A stretch of DNA of 14,414 nucleotides from CAYXVU01 sp964468725. Lineage in GTDB: Bacteria; Acidobacteriota; Blastocatellia; UBA7656. The position numbers and the translations under genes are program-made. Below, in pieces: positions 1 through 8,389 of the stretch. Numbering within the stretch: position 1 is the stretch's first letter; the number at the start of each line of letters is the position of its first letter. The notes beneath the pieces are model-generated. The model did not search any database. It was not told the origin of the DNA and saw only the letters and a list, made by a program, of their open reading frames with translations. The stretch spans positions 1-14,414 of the forward strand of contig CAYXVU010000157.1 of NCBI GenBank assembly GCA_964468725.1. The letters run 5' to 3'.

Positions 1-3
1 GGG

Positions 4-588
4 ATGGACGCCGTTGTCGTGAAAGGCATCCAGGGCGGCTTCAGCGAAGAGATGACCTTCAACCTCTGCGTCGGCTGTGCGCGTGCGCAGCGGGCGCGGA
101 CTCGGTTGCAGGCTAGCGATGCGGGGTTGACTCGTGACCTATGGATTGCGGCGCTCGACCGCTTCTTTGAGGAAAGCGGCGGCTTAGAGATTTGTCGCCG
201 TTGTCATGAACAAGGCACGGGCTGTTGTCCCTCGACCTGCCGCGCGCTGAGCGCGGAGGGCTGTCAGCGAAAAAATCTTTGGTGCGCAACATTCGCTTGC
301 GGGGCGCTAATCAATGCCATTGCCGAATGCGATGCGGAAGCAGCGCGGGTTTTGCGATGGGCAAAGCGCGAGATCGGCGCTATGGAGTTTCGGGTCTACG
401 AAATGATGACACGGGTTCCGAAAGAACATCGCGAGGGAACGCGCCCTCTGAGCTTGCCGAAATGCTATCCGTCGCTGACCGCGCTTGACGGCAGCGCCAT
501 TCGAACGCAGTTGTTGGGGTTGCTGGAAGCCGTGATGGAGATGCGCCGCGCATGGCACGAGCAAGAAGAGAGAGAAATCGCAGAGTAG
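4..588 (+). CDS. Cysteine-rich hypothetical protein
   Basis: I do not recognise this 194-residue protein. It has twelve cysteines, most of them in the first half: a CVGC pair at about residue 22, a CRRCH motif near 64, then GCC, CPSTC-like and CATFAC-like spacings up to about residue 100. This pattern suggests metal binding (zinc or an Fe-S cluster), but no known finger or ferredoxin spacing fits exactly. The second half is helical and charged and ends in a Glu-rich tail. No signal peptide or membrane segment is visible. The start is uncertain: only three bases precede the first ATG, so the gene could begin outside the window. The ATG at 52, preceded by a weak GAAGAG, is an alternative that would start just before the first cysteine pair. 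It converges on the AtuA-family gene with a 25-bp gap. It is probably a real gene because the frame is open and the composition is unlike a shadow frame. Confidence 0.6.
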   Translation: MDAVVVKGIQGGFSEEMTFNLCVGCARAQRARTRLQASDAGLTRDLWIAALDRFFEESGGLEICRRCHEQGTGCCPSTCRALSAEGCQRKNLWCATFACGALINAIAECDAEAARVLRWAKREIGAMEFRVYEMMTRVPKEHREGTRPLSLPKCYPSLTALDGSAIRTQLLGLLEAVMEMRRAWHEQEEREIAE

Positions 589-613
589 ATTGAGCAAACT
601 TGTGCATCGCGCC

Positions 614-1978
<1,365 letters not shown>

Positions 1979-2039
1979 TCTTGCTCTCTGTTGTTGACCT
2001 GCGAGTCACCTGTGATTCGCGGATGGCAGTTTCTTTGGC

Positions 2040-2981
2040 TTAATCGCCCGCGAGGAGGCGACGGTAGAGTTCCGCATCCACATTGCCGCCGGTGACGACA
2101 ACACAGACAGAGGCATCGCGGAACTTTTCCGGATCGGTCAGCAATGCGCCGACGCCCAGGGCACCAGTCGGTTCGGCCTTCAAATTGGCGAGGCGAAAGA
2201 GCAAGCGCACACCTTCTGCAATGTTCTCTTCCGGAACTTCGACGATTCCGGCGATGCCATCGCGCAAGATCGCCCAATTATGTTCGCCGATGCTGACGGT
2301 GCGCGTACCGTCAGCAATGGTTTGCGGTTCGGTTTCATGGACGATGATGCGCCCTTCGCGCAGCGAGCGCGCGGCGTCGTTGGCCATCAAAGGCTCTGCA
2401 CCGACGACCTGCGTCGGCGAGTTGACACGCGACAAAGCGAGGACGAGTCCCGCAGAGATGCCGCCGCCGCCAACCGGCGCGATGACATAATCGAAGTGGC
2501 GCGGCAGGGCAATGATCTCTTCGCCGAGGCTGGCATTGCCTTCGATAACCAACGGGTCGTCGAAGGCGCTGGCGATGCGCGCTTCGGGGTACTGGCGCGC
2601 CAGTTCAGCGAGGCGTGCGGCGCGGCTTGTGGTATTGACTTCGACCAAATCGGCTACTCCGCCATACTCGCGCACCGCTTCGATCTTCACTTGCGCGGAA
2701 TTGTGCGGCATGACGATGATACAAGACTTGCCCAGTAGCGAGCAGGCCATCGCCATCGCTTGTCCGTAATTGCCGGATGAAGCTGTGATGATCATGCGTT
2801 CCGGCACTTGTGAAGCGAGGTTGTAAGCGGCGCGAAATTTGAAACTGCCAGTATGCTGAAAGGTTTCGCTGGCAATCGTCAGCCTACAGCCAAGCCGTTT
2901 AGACAGACGCGGCGCTTCGATGATGGTGGTGGGTCTGGCGACCTCTCGAATTGTTTGTAGGGCGAGTTGCTGTCTTTCCAT
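2040..2981 (-). CDS. Threonine/serine dehydratase-like PLP enzyme (fold type II)
   Basis: This 313-residue protein has the signature of the fold-type II PLP family (threonine dehydratase, serine racemase, tryptophan synthase beta). The Schiff-base lysine is Lys48 in HTGSFKFRAA. The substrate carboxylate loop is ASSGNYGQ (67-74), the PLP phosphate loop GGGG is at 171-174, and the pyridine-nitrogen region is TGGN (297-300), where Ser is commoner than Thr. There is no C-terminal ACT regulatory domain, so it resembles the short catabolic dehydratases or serine racemases rather than feedback-regulated biosynthetic IlvA. The likely reaction is deamination of L-threonine or L-serine, or of a hydroxy amino acid such as 3-hydroxyaspartate, to a 2-oxo acid; the exact substrate cannot be read from sequence. 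It is the first gene of a pair with the AtuA-family gene. The start codon has no good Shine-Dalgarno sequence, but TATAGT lies 8 bases upstream, hinting at a leaderless transcript. Confidence 0.85.
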   Translation of the reverse strand: MERQQLALQTIREVARPTTIIEAPRLSKRLGCRLTIASETFQHTGSFKFRAAYNLASQVPERMIITASSGNYGQAMAMACSLLGKSCIIVMPHNSAQVKIEAVREYGGVADLVEVNTTSRAARLAELARQYPEARIASAFDDPLVIEGNASLGEEIIALPRHFDYVIAPVGGGGISAGLVLALSRVNSPTQVVGAEPLMANDAARSLREGRIIVHETEPQTIADGTRTVSIGEHNWAILRDGIAGIVEVPEENIAEGVRLLFRLANLKAEPTGALGVGALLTDPEKFRDASVCVVVTGGNVDAELYRRLLAGD

Positions 2982-2989
2982 AGGCAGAG

Positions 2990-2995
2990 ACTATA
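2990..2995 (-). promoter_or_regulatory. Candidate -10 element (TATAGT), possibly leaderless start
   Basis: Read on the minus strand, TATAGT sits 8 bases before the ATG of the dehydratase gene, and no Shine-Dalgarno sequence is visible. If this is the -10 box, transcription would begin at or within a base or two of the ATG. The -35 region at the usual spacing (about 3013-3018) is a poor match. The rest of the 275-bp spacer to the next gene (2982-3256) shows no other element I can support. Confidence 0.3.
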
Positions 2996-3256
2996 CCAAT
3001 GAGAAATCGCCTATGCACGTCCGAGTGAGAAAGAGAATCGGGTAAAACCGTTCAAGGGGATGGGTAATCGGTTCTCTCTCAAGCAAACCGGAGAATCGAA
3101 TACGGATAGACCGCGATTGAACGAATGGACAGGGATAGGGGCAAGCGATCTATATCCACCCCGAAGGGCTGCGCTCGTCCGGTCATTCCTTACACTTGCA
3201 AACTTGGCGAGTTATGACTTGTCGGTCTGTAACTGCGCGATACTCATACATGGCTA

Positions 3257-4138
3257 TCAAGCGGGTTCAACCGAGAGGCGGTAGCCGGTATCAATCTTTT
3301 GATCGATGAGCAAGAGGGCATGGACATCATACGGGTGCGTGTCTTTGCCGCTGATCGAATGGCTGATGACATCGAAGACGTGTTCCAATCCGCGCGAGCG
3401 ATCAATGTCGGCGTCCACGCGAAACTCAATCGCATCGGTCTTCAAAAAGAAGGTCAGTTGCAGATTGCCGCTGTCATCATCGGTTTTGAAACTGTCGCTG
3501 AGCGAGAAGCCTTGCGGCGGCTGATGCAAAGCGCCCGGTACTTTTTCAAATAGGTCTGTGGGAACGCTATCTTTGACGCGGTCGCGCAAATCCTTTTCCA
3601 CATCGGCAAAGAAGCGTTCGCCGCGCACGCGTTTGAGCGAAGTCATATAGGAGAAGACATCGCGTTCGCTTTGGAACCGGGTGGCCTTCATCTTGGCATA
3701 CAGATTCAACAGTCCGGCTTTCTGCAAATCATCGAGAGCCTGATAGAGAGCTTCGCCCTTTTTGTTCTCCATTCCTTCGACTTTGGAGTTCTCCAACAGC
3801 TTCTTCAGGTCGCTGCCCAATTTGCTGAAGGGGGGAAATGCGGCGCGCGCCTCCTTCGGGTTGAAGGGCAAGACGAATTCGTGTTCGACCTTTGCATCTG
3901 CGATGCAGCGCAGAAAGAGGCTGACGGGACGACAATGATGGGGAAAGACCTGCACGAGATACCTGCCGGTTTGCGTACTATCCAGATCGGAGATGGTCAA
4001 TCTTTTTCGCGCATCATGACTAGGGATATTGGCGCCCTGGTTGAGCACCATATGTTTGACGGTTACATTGACTCGATCATTGAGCGGATCGCCATAAATA
4101 TCCTTGAAGCTGAAAACGAATCTTCCTTTTCCGGCCAT
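3257..4138 (-). CDS. Hypothetical protein, 293 aa, divergent from priA
   Basis: I do not recognise this family. The start is set at the ATG preceded by a strong AAGGAG; the open frame runs upstream to 4294, but that extension has no ribosome site and crosses the priA regulatory spacer. Residues 1-95 look like a beta-sandwich: FVFSFKDIYGDPL followed by alternating strands and a SDLDSTQTGRYLVQV segment, reminiscent of transthyretin-like or carboxypeptidase-regulatory folds. A helical, Lys/Glu-rich middle part (about 100-200) follows, then a C-terminal part with alternating hydrophobic strands (LQLTFFL) ending in a DTHPYDVHALLLIDQ segment. There is no signal peptide and no membrane segment, so it is probably cytoplasmic. 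It is divergent from priA across 184 bp and could share regulation with it. A downstream partner on the same strand is not obvious, because the next gene is 275 bp away. Confidence 0.7.
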   Translation of the reverse strand: MAGKGRFVFSFKDIYGDPLNDRVNVTVKHMVLNQGANIPSHDARKRLTISDLDSTQTGRYLVQVFPHHCRPVSLFLRCIADAKVEHEFVLPFNPKEARAAFPPFSKLGSDLKKLLENSKVEGMENKKGEALYQALDDLQKAGLLNLYAKMKATRFQSERDVFSYMTSLKRVRGERFFADVEKDLRDRVKDSVPTDLFEKVPGALHQPPQGFSLSDSFKTDDDSGNLQLTFFLKTDAIEFRVDADIDRSRGLEHVFDVISHSISGKDTHPYDVHALLLIDQKIDTGYRLSVEPA

Positions 4139-4144
4139 ATGATT

Positions 4145-4150
4145 CTCCTT
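4145..4150 (-). promoter_or_regulatory. Ribosome binding site deciding the start at 4138
   Basis: AAGGAG on the minus strand, six bases before the ATG at 4138. It is the strongest Shine-Dalgarno sequence near this gene and argues against the longer open frame that begins at 4294. Confidence 0.75.
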
Positions 4151-4252
4151 CCCTTTGCAGATGGTTAGGGTCTGCCTACACACCTTCGAAGACGGATTTC
4201 GCCAATGTCGTAATGCAACTCCCGACAAATATATTTCGCCGTCGAGCAATGA

Positions 4253-4307
4253 ACAGAGTCGGCAGTAATTCTTGCTGCCGCGCGGTTTCGACATCCGCCG
4301 ACTCTGT
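4253..4307. promoter_or_regulatory. Perfect 11-bp inverted repeat in the priA upstream spacer
   Basis: ACAGAGTCGGC at 4253-4263 is the exact reverse complement of GCCGACTCTGT at 4297-4307, with a 33-bp centre. The right arm lies between the candidate -35 and -10 boxes of priA, so a protein bound to the repeat, or a cruciform, would occlude the promoter. A nested shorter repeat, GGCAG (4261-4265) with CTGCC (4275-4279), shares bases with the left arm, so the two hairpins would exclude each other. If priA starts at or near its ATG, the element would not be transcribed with priA and a DNA operator is more likely than an RNA attenuator. Confidence 0.5.
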
Positions 4308-4314
4308 GTACAAT
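4286..4314 (+). promoter_or_regulatory. Candidate priA promoter, near-leaderless
   Basis: TACAAT at 4309-4314 is a good -10 match and lies 8 bases before the priA ATG at 4323. The sequence 17 bp upstream, TTTCGA at 4286-4291, is a weak -35. No Shine-Dalgarno sequence precedes the ATG. The 8-base distance equals that at the dehydratase gene in this window, consistent with leaderless transcription of both. Confidence 0.4.
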
Positions 4315-4322
4315 TTCGGGCG

Positions 4323-6914
4323 ATGTTCGCAGAGGTTGCCGTTCCCGTCTATGTCCGACAGACCTTCACCTATCGCTTGACCGGCGATCTGCCCGGTCGC
4401 GCCCGCGTCGGTTGTCGAGTCGTTGTGCCTTTCGGCAAAAAACTGCTTACCGGATTCATCGTCGCTTTGCGCCCGCATCTGGATGGTGAAGTCAGCGACG
4501 CCGACCTCAAAGAGGTAGCCGAACTGGTTGACGAAACGCCGGTCATCGGGCGCGACATTCTCGAACTCACCCATTGGATGGCCGATTACTATCACGCGCC
4601 GTGGGGCGAGTGTTTACGCATCGCCCTACCGGCAGGCGCGACCGTAGCGACCGAACAGGTGCTGACCTTAACGGAAGCCGGTCGCGCAGCGGTGGCACAG
4701 GCTTCGGCGGGATTCAGTTGGTCATCTTCGAAACATCAAGTGCTCGAATGGCTGGCGCGCGCTGGTTCGCTTTCCTCGCGCGACCTCGAACGCCAATTAT
4801 CAAAGCAGAGCGCCAGCACGCTGATTCGCCAGATGGAGCGTGCCGGTTTGGTGCGCGTTGCGCAGCGCGCCGGAGACAATCGCTTACGACCGAAATTGCA
4901 AAATGCCGTGCGCCTTTCGTCACCCGTCATCCATCGTCCGTCGGTTGTCTGTGACGAGCAAGCAAATCACGCAAACGCAAAGGCGCAGAGAGGCAAAGAC
5001 GCAGAAGGCGGAGAGAGCAGCGACCGGCAATCGGCAACCCGCAACTCGCAACCCGCAACGGACAACGGGCAACAGACGACGGACAAGCCCTTAAGCGAGC
5101 AACAGCAGCGCGTCGTTGATCTGCTCGCGGCATCGGACGAAGCGATGGCGCTGAGCGAGTTGTTAGAGACAGCGGCGGTCTCTTCTTCGGTGGTTCGCAC
5201 CCTTGAAAAGCGCGGCATCGTCGAAGTCTTCGCCCGCGAAGTTCGGCGCGATCCGCTCGCTCATATCCAACAAGGCACGCTTGATGTCATCACCTTGAAT
5301 GACGACCAACAGCAGGCTCTCGAACAGATCACCGCCAACATCGAAGAGCGTCGCTATGCAACCTTTCTCCTGCACGGCGTCACCGGCAGCGGCAAGACGG
5401 AAATCTATATTCGCGCCATGCGCGAAGCCACCCGGCGCGGGCTGACCGCCATGATGCTGGTGCCAGAGATTGCACTGACGCCAGTCTTCTCACGACGGTT
5501 GCGAGCCACCTTCGGCGACGCGGTAGCGATTCTGCATTCCAGCCTTTCGGAAGGCGAGCGCACAGACGAATGGCGGCGCATCAAAGAGGGCGAGGCGCGC
5601 GTCGTCATCGGCACACGTTCGGCGGTCTTTGCGCCGATGGAAAACCTCGGCATCATCGTCGTTGACGAAGAACATGAGACCTCTTACAAGCAAGATGAAA
5701 CTCCGCGCTATCATGGGCGCGATACGGCGATCATGCGCGCCGTGCGCGCCCAAGCCGTTGTCGTCATCGGCTCGGCCACGCCGTCGCTCGAATCGTTTCA
5801 TAATGCGCGCACCGAGAAGTACAACTACATCCGTTTGAATACGCGCTTCGGCAATCGCCCGCTCGCCGCCGTTGATATCGTAGATATGCGCGAAGTCTTC
5901 AAACGACATGGCAAGCAACAAACCTTTGCCGACGAACTCAAGACGGCTATCGCGGAGACCTTCGAGCGCGGCGAGCAGGCGATTATCTTGCTCAACCGGC
6001 GCGGCTATTCGACCTTCGCCTTATGCCGCTCATGCGGATTGGCGATTCATTGTCCGAATTGCGATGTGACCCTCACTTATCATCGCCATAACACCAGTCT
6101 GCTTTGCCATTACTGCAACTACATTCGTCCCGTGCCGCGCGCTTGTCCGGCCTGCGACGGGCCGTACTTGCAATATGTCGGCGAGGGCACGGAACAGATC
6201 GAAGCGAAACTGCGCGAGATGTTTCCCGATAAGAGCATCGCGCGCGTTGACCGCGACACGACGCGTCGGCGTGGCAGCCTCGAACATCTGCTGATGGAGT
6301 TCGGGGCGGGAACGATTGATCTACTCGTTGGTACGCAGATGTTGGCCAAAGGGCATGACTTTCACAACGTCACCTTAGTCGGGGTGATTTCAGTAGATGT
6401 GGGGCTGGCGATGCCGGATTTTCGCGCCGCCGAGCGCACCTTTCAACTGCTCACGCAAGTTGCAGGGCGCGCCGGGCGCGGCCAGTTGCCGGGGCGCGTC
6501 ATCATTCAAACCTATCATCCAGAGCATTACTCGCTGGTCTGTGCGCGGGCGCAGGATTACGACGAATTCTATCGCCGCGAAATCGAGTTTCGGCGTTCGA
6601 TGCACTATCCGCCCTTTAGCGCGTTGATCAACATCTTGATTCACGACAAAGAGTTTGATCGCGCCAATCTGGCAGCCACCGATTTAGCCCGCGAGTTGCG
6701 GAGCGCAACCGGCGACCCGACGCTCAGAGTGTTGGGGCCAGCGCCAGCGCCGATTGCCCGACTCAAAAGCGAGTACCGCTTTCAACTGCTCATCAAAGCG
6801 CGCAGCCGCACGCGCGCCCGCGAAGCCCTCGACCTCGCCATGAATCGCATGGCGACATTTGGTCACAATCCGCGCTCAATCTCGATTGAAGTAGACCCGC
6901 TCAGCCTGATGTAA
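4323..6914 (+). CDS. priA: Primosomal protein N' (PriA), replication restart helicase
   Basis: PriA recognises abandoned replication forks and D-loops, remodels them as a 3'-to-5' DNA helicase and helps reload the replicative helicase. The start is the ATG giving MFAEVAVPVYVRQTFTYRL, the typical PriA N-terminus; the open frame begins 17 codons earlier but that extension is not conserved-looking. Of 863 residues, about 1-105 form the 3'-DNA-end binding domain, winged-helix segments follow, then the helicase lobes with Walker A GVTGSGKTE near residue 352, the DEEH box near 447, and the eight-cysteine zinc-binding insertion at about 567-609 (CRSCG, CPNC, CHYC, CPAC). The helicase C-terminal motif QVAGRAGRG is present. 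It is longer than the 732-residue E. coli protein, partly because residues about 197-257 are a low-complexity linker encoded by repeats. All catalytic motifs are intact, so it should be functional. Confidence 0.97.
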   Translation: MFAEVAVPVYVRQTFTYRLTGDLPGRARVGCRVVVPFGKKLLTGFIVALRPHLDGEVSDADLKEVAELVDETPVIGRDILELTHWMADYYHAPWGECLRIALPAGATVATEQVLTLTEAGRAAVAQASAGFSWSSSKHQVLEWLARAGSLSSRDLERQLSKQSASTLIRQMERAGLVRVAQRAGDNRLRPKLQNAVRLSSPVIHRPSVVCDEQANHANAKAQRGKDAEGGESSDRQSATRNSQPATDNGQQTTDKPLSEQQQRVVDLLAASDEAMALSELLETAAVSSSVVRTLEKRGIVEVFAREVRRDPLAHIQQGTLDVITLNDDQQQALEQITANIEERRYATFLLHGVTGSGKTEIYIRAMREATRRGLTAMMLVPEIALTPVFSRRLRATFGDAVAILHSSLSEGERTDEWRRIKEGEARVVIGTRSAVFAPMENLGIIVVDEEHETSYKQDETPRYHGRDTAIMRAVRAQAVVVIGSATPSLESFHNARTEKYNYIRLNTRFGNRPLAAVDIVDMREVFKRHGKQQTFADELKTAIAETFERGEQAIILLNRRGYSTFALCRSCGLAIHCPNCDVTLTYHRHNTSLLCHYCNYIRPVPRACPACDGPYLQYVGEGTEQIEAKLREMFPDKSIARVDRDTTRRRGSLEHLLMEFGAGTIDLLVGTQMLAKGHDFHNVTLVGVISVDVGLAMPDFRAAERTFQLLTQVAGRAGRGQLPGRVIIQTYHPEHYSLVCARAQDYDEFYRREIEFRRSMHYPPFSALINILIHDKEFDRANLAATDLARELRSATGDPTLRVLGPAPAPIARLKSEYRFQLLIKARSRTRAREALDLAMNRMATFGHNPRSISIEVDPLSLM
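4924..5087. repeat. Degenerate heptamer repeat element inserted in frame in priA
   Basis: The right part (5025-5087) is nine consecutive 7-bp units, CGGCAAT, CGGCAAC, CCGCAAC, TCGCAAC, CCGCAAC, GGACAAC, GGGCAAC, AGACGAC, GGACAAG. The left part (about 4923-4952) carries the reverse-complement style of the same unit (GTCATCC, ATCGTCC, GTCGGTT, GTCTGTG). Between them (about 4967-5014) is a third word family based on CGCAAAG and GCAGAG. The whole therefore looks like an imperfect inverted-repeat element of the small, non-autonomous, REP-like or MITE-like sort. It is translated as a hydrophilic linker rich in Asn, Gln, Thr, Ser and Arg between winged-helix-like segments of PriA, and nine units of seven bases preserve the frame. 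Confidence 0.75.
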
Positions 6915-6919
6915 CCGCT

Positions 6920-6933
6920 GTCCGTTGTCCGTT
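6920..6933. repeat. Two heptamer units (GTCCGTT x2) after priA
   Basis: Two exact GTCCGTT units lie six bases after the priA stop. Their reverse complement, AACGGACAACGGAC, matches the repeat inside priA at 5057-5070 in 13 of 14 bases. Opposite-sense units in decayed form (AACGACAGACAAT) occur at 6991-7003, so the 99-bp spacer between priA and the convergent YCII gene may be a decayed copy of the same element. No convincing T-tract terminator is seen in this spacer. Confidence 0.5.
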
Positions 6934-7013
6934 AAAGACCTGGAAATTTTGCTGGCCTGAGAGTCAAGGACTTCTTTCAGCCTCAAGATTAACGACAGAC
7001 AATCAACCTTCGT

Positions 7014-7736
7014 TCACGGCATCACGCCTCTGGCTACCATCAAGGGGTAGAGTTCCAAAACCAAGTAGCCCGCTTTGATGAAAGGGTCGGGTTCGACCAT
7101 CGCTTTGGCTTCTTCGGCAGAGACGGTGAAGACGAGAAGACCGCGAACATCGCCGTCATCGCCGAAAGGCCCGGCGGCAACTACCTTGCCTGTGCGCGCC
7201 ATGCTGAAGATGTGCGCGACATGTTGTTGTTGCATACGATTCAAGGCATCGGCGCTCTCGGTTCTCGGCTTTGCGCCGCGCACCAGCAATCCCAACTGAT
7301 AGGTGACCATCTCAATCTTCGCCGTCGGATTCTGCTTATGCTCTTCGGCAAACTTCGCGCCAATCCCTTTTGGCCCCCACCAGGTATGCCCCTCGATCTG
7401 TAAGCGTCCGGCTTTGACCGCCGGGTCGGCTTCGGCCATCGTTTTGGCCTCTGCCAATGATACGCCGTGAAAGATCAAGATGCCGCGTTTGTTTACATTA
7501 TCGGCCAGCGGGCCTGCCCCGACAAGTTTGCCGGTCTCGGCCATCTTGCCGATGTAGGCCAGATGCTCGGTCTGTATGCGTTTAGTTTCCTCTGTTACCG
7601 TCGGGCTCCAATTTGCGCCCTTCACATAGAAGAGGAATTGATAGGTATCCATCTCCCATGCGGGCTTGGCTTCTTGTGCAACCGCAGCGGCAGCCAAACC
7701 GACCAACAACAAAATCGAAAGCAAAGATTGTTTCAT
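7014..7736 (-). CDS. Exported protein with two tandem YCII-related domains
   Basis: The start at the ATG giving MKQSLLSILLLVGLAAAAVAQ is supported by AAAGGAG nine bases upstream; the open frame extends 27 codons further without a ribosome site. Residues 1-20 form a signal peptide with a likely cut after AVA, so the protein is exported, probably to the periplasm. Residues about 31-120 and 144-232 are two copies of a YCII-type ferredoxin-like fold. Each has a helix with a conserved His (EHLAYIGKMAETGKLVGAGP with His58; QHVAHIFSMARTGKVVAAGP with His172) and a later Asp in DP (Asp104, Asp217). YciI proteins are small cytoplasmic dimers of mostly unknown function with a His-Asp pair proposed to be catalytic; here the dimer seems fused and exported, which is unusual. 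It is the last gene of the sigma-factor cluster, 171 bp after the membrane-protein gene, so it may also have its own promoter. Confidence 0.85.
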   Translation of the reverse strand: MKQSLLSILLLVGLAAAAVAQEAKPAWEMDTYQFLFYVKGANWSPTVTEETKRIQTEHLAYIGKMAETGKLVGAGPLADNVNKRGILIFHGVSLAEAKTMAEADPAVKAGRLQIEGHTWWGPKGIGAKFAEEHKQNPTAKIEMVTYQLGLLVRGAKPRTESADALNRMQQQHVAHIFSMARTGKVVAAGPFGDDGDVRGLLVFTVSAEEAKAMVEPDPFIKAGYLVLELYPLMVARGVMP

Positions 7737-7888
7737 TGAGGATGACTCCTTTGACAAAATGGGCTCTCCTGCCGATGAGCAAAACGCGATCAATAATCCA
7801 TAGATCGAGACGCTCACTTATCCCTCTCGATGAGGCAACAACCGAATAGACGGGCGAACAACCCTGATCTCGAACCAACATTGGATGA

Positions 7889-7901
7889 GAGGGCGACCCT
7901 C
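7889..7901 (-). other. Small hairpin after the membrane-protein gene
   Basis: GAGGG and CCCTC form a 5-bp stem with a 3-base loop six bases after the stop codon of the membrane-protein gene (minus strand). No T-tract follows, so it is not a standard intrinsic terminator; it may help mRNA stability or be chance. The remaining spacer to the YCII gene has no promoter I can support. Confidence 0.3.
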
Positions 7902-7907
7902 AAGCCG

Positions 7908-8330
7908 TCACGCTTCTTTGTACAACCATGCGCCTGCGAGTGCGGCGAGCAACGTAGCGATCAGTTCCCACCCGGTGGCGATGAGGTAGAGGCGTACGGG
8001 AAAGAGGCCGGTTACGCTGCCGACCACTGCACCGTAAAAATAGGCAAGCAACCAAACCGCCAATCCGGCAAGCAGAGCCGTTTTCGTGCCGATGCCAAAA
8101 CGTGGGCGAATCGCCGCATACAACCAAACTGTTGCAACGCCTAATGCGAAGGTCAGCAACACCAGTTTGGCAATCTCGCCGCCGCCGACCGCAGGACGAT
8201 TGACCGATTGCATAGCGGCTTCGACCTCGCTGGCCATGACTACGCCGTTGAGCAGCGATTCGCTGACATTCATCACCAACCCGGCAAGCAGACCGCCGAG
8301 CAACACCCGTCCGAGGTTAATCTTTCCCAT
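7908..8330 (-). CDS. Small integral membrane protein, about four helices
   Basis: This 140-residue protein has hydrophobic segments at about 8-30, 53-74, 84-105 and 112-136, separated by short loops, with basic residues (RPRFG at 75-79) between helices two and three. I do not recognise a named family, although small four-helix proteins of this kind occur beside SRPBCC and YCII genes. The start is well supported by GAAGGAG nine bases before the ATG. It lies 59 bp downstream of the exported SRPBCC gene on the same strand and is probably in the same transcription unit as the ECF-type sigma factor. A role in the envelope together with its two exported neighbours is a reasonable inference but is not shown by any motif. 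Confidence 0.75.
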   Translation of the reverse strand: MGKINLGRVLLGGLLAGLVMNVSESLLNGVVMASEVEAAMQSVNRPAVGGGEIAKLVLLTFALGVATVWLYAAIRPRFGIGTKTALLAGLAVWLLAYFYGAVVGSVTGLFPVRLYLIATGWELIATLLAALAGAWLYKEA

Positions 8331-8369
8331 TTCAATCTTCTCCTTCGCTTATCGCTTTGTAAGCTGCAC

Positions 8370-8389
8370 CCGGCAATGGCCGATGCCGG
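8370..8389 (-). other. Hairpin directly after the SRPBCC gene
   Basis: CCGGCA and TGCCGG form a 6-bp stem with an 8-base loop, beginning at the base after the SRPBCC stop codon (minus strand). No T-tract follows. It could tune expression between the SRPBCC gene and the membrane-protein gene. Confidence 0.4.

Noticed and set aside
3060..3284. Small + strand open frame in the spacer and overlapping the end of the 293-aa gene
   Set aside because: No ribosome site, no recognisable fold, and its 3' end runs into coding sequence of the opposite strand.
4139..4294. 52-codon upstream extension of the 293-aa gene
   Set aside because: It crosses the priA spacer inverted repeat and lacks a ribosome site, whereas AAGGAG sits at the correct distance from the ATG at 4138.
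4968..5087. CRISPR array within priA
   Set aside because: Repeats are 7 bp, degenerate and contiguous, with no spacers of uniform length and no cas genes.
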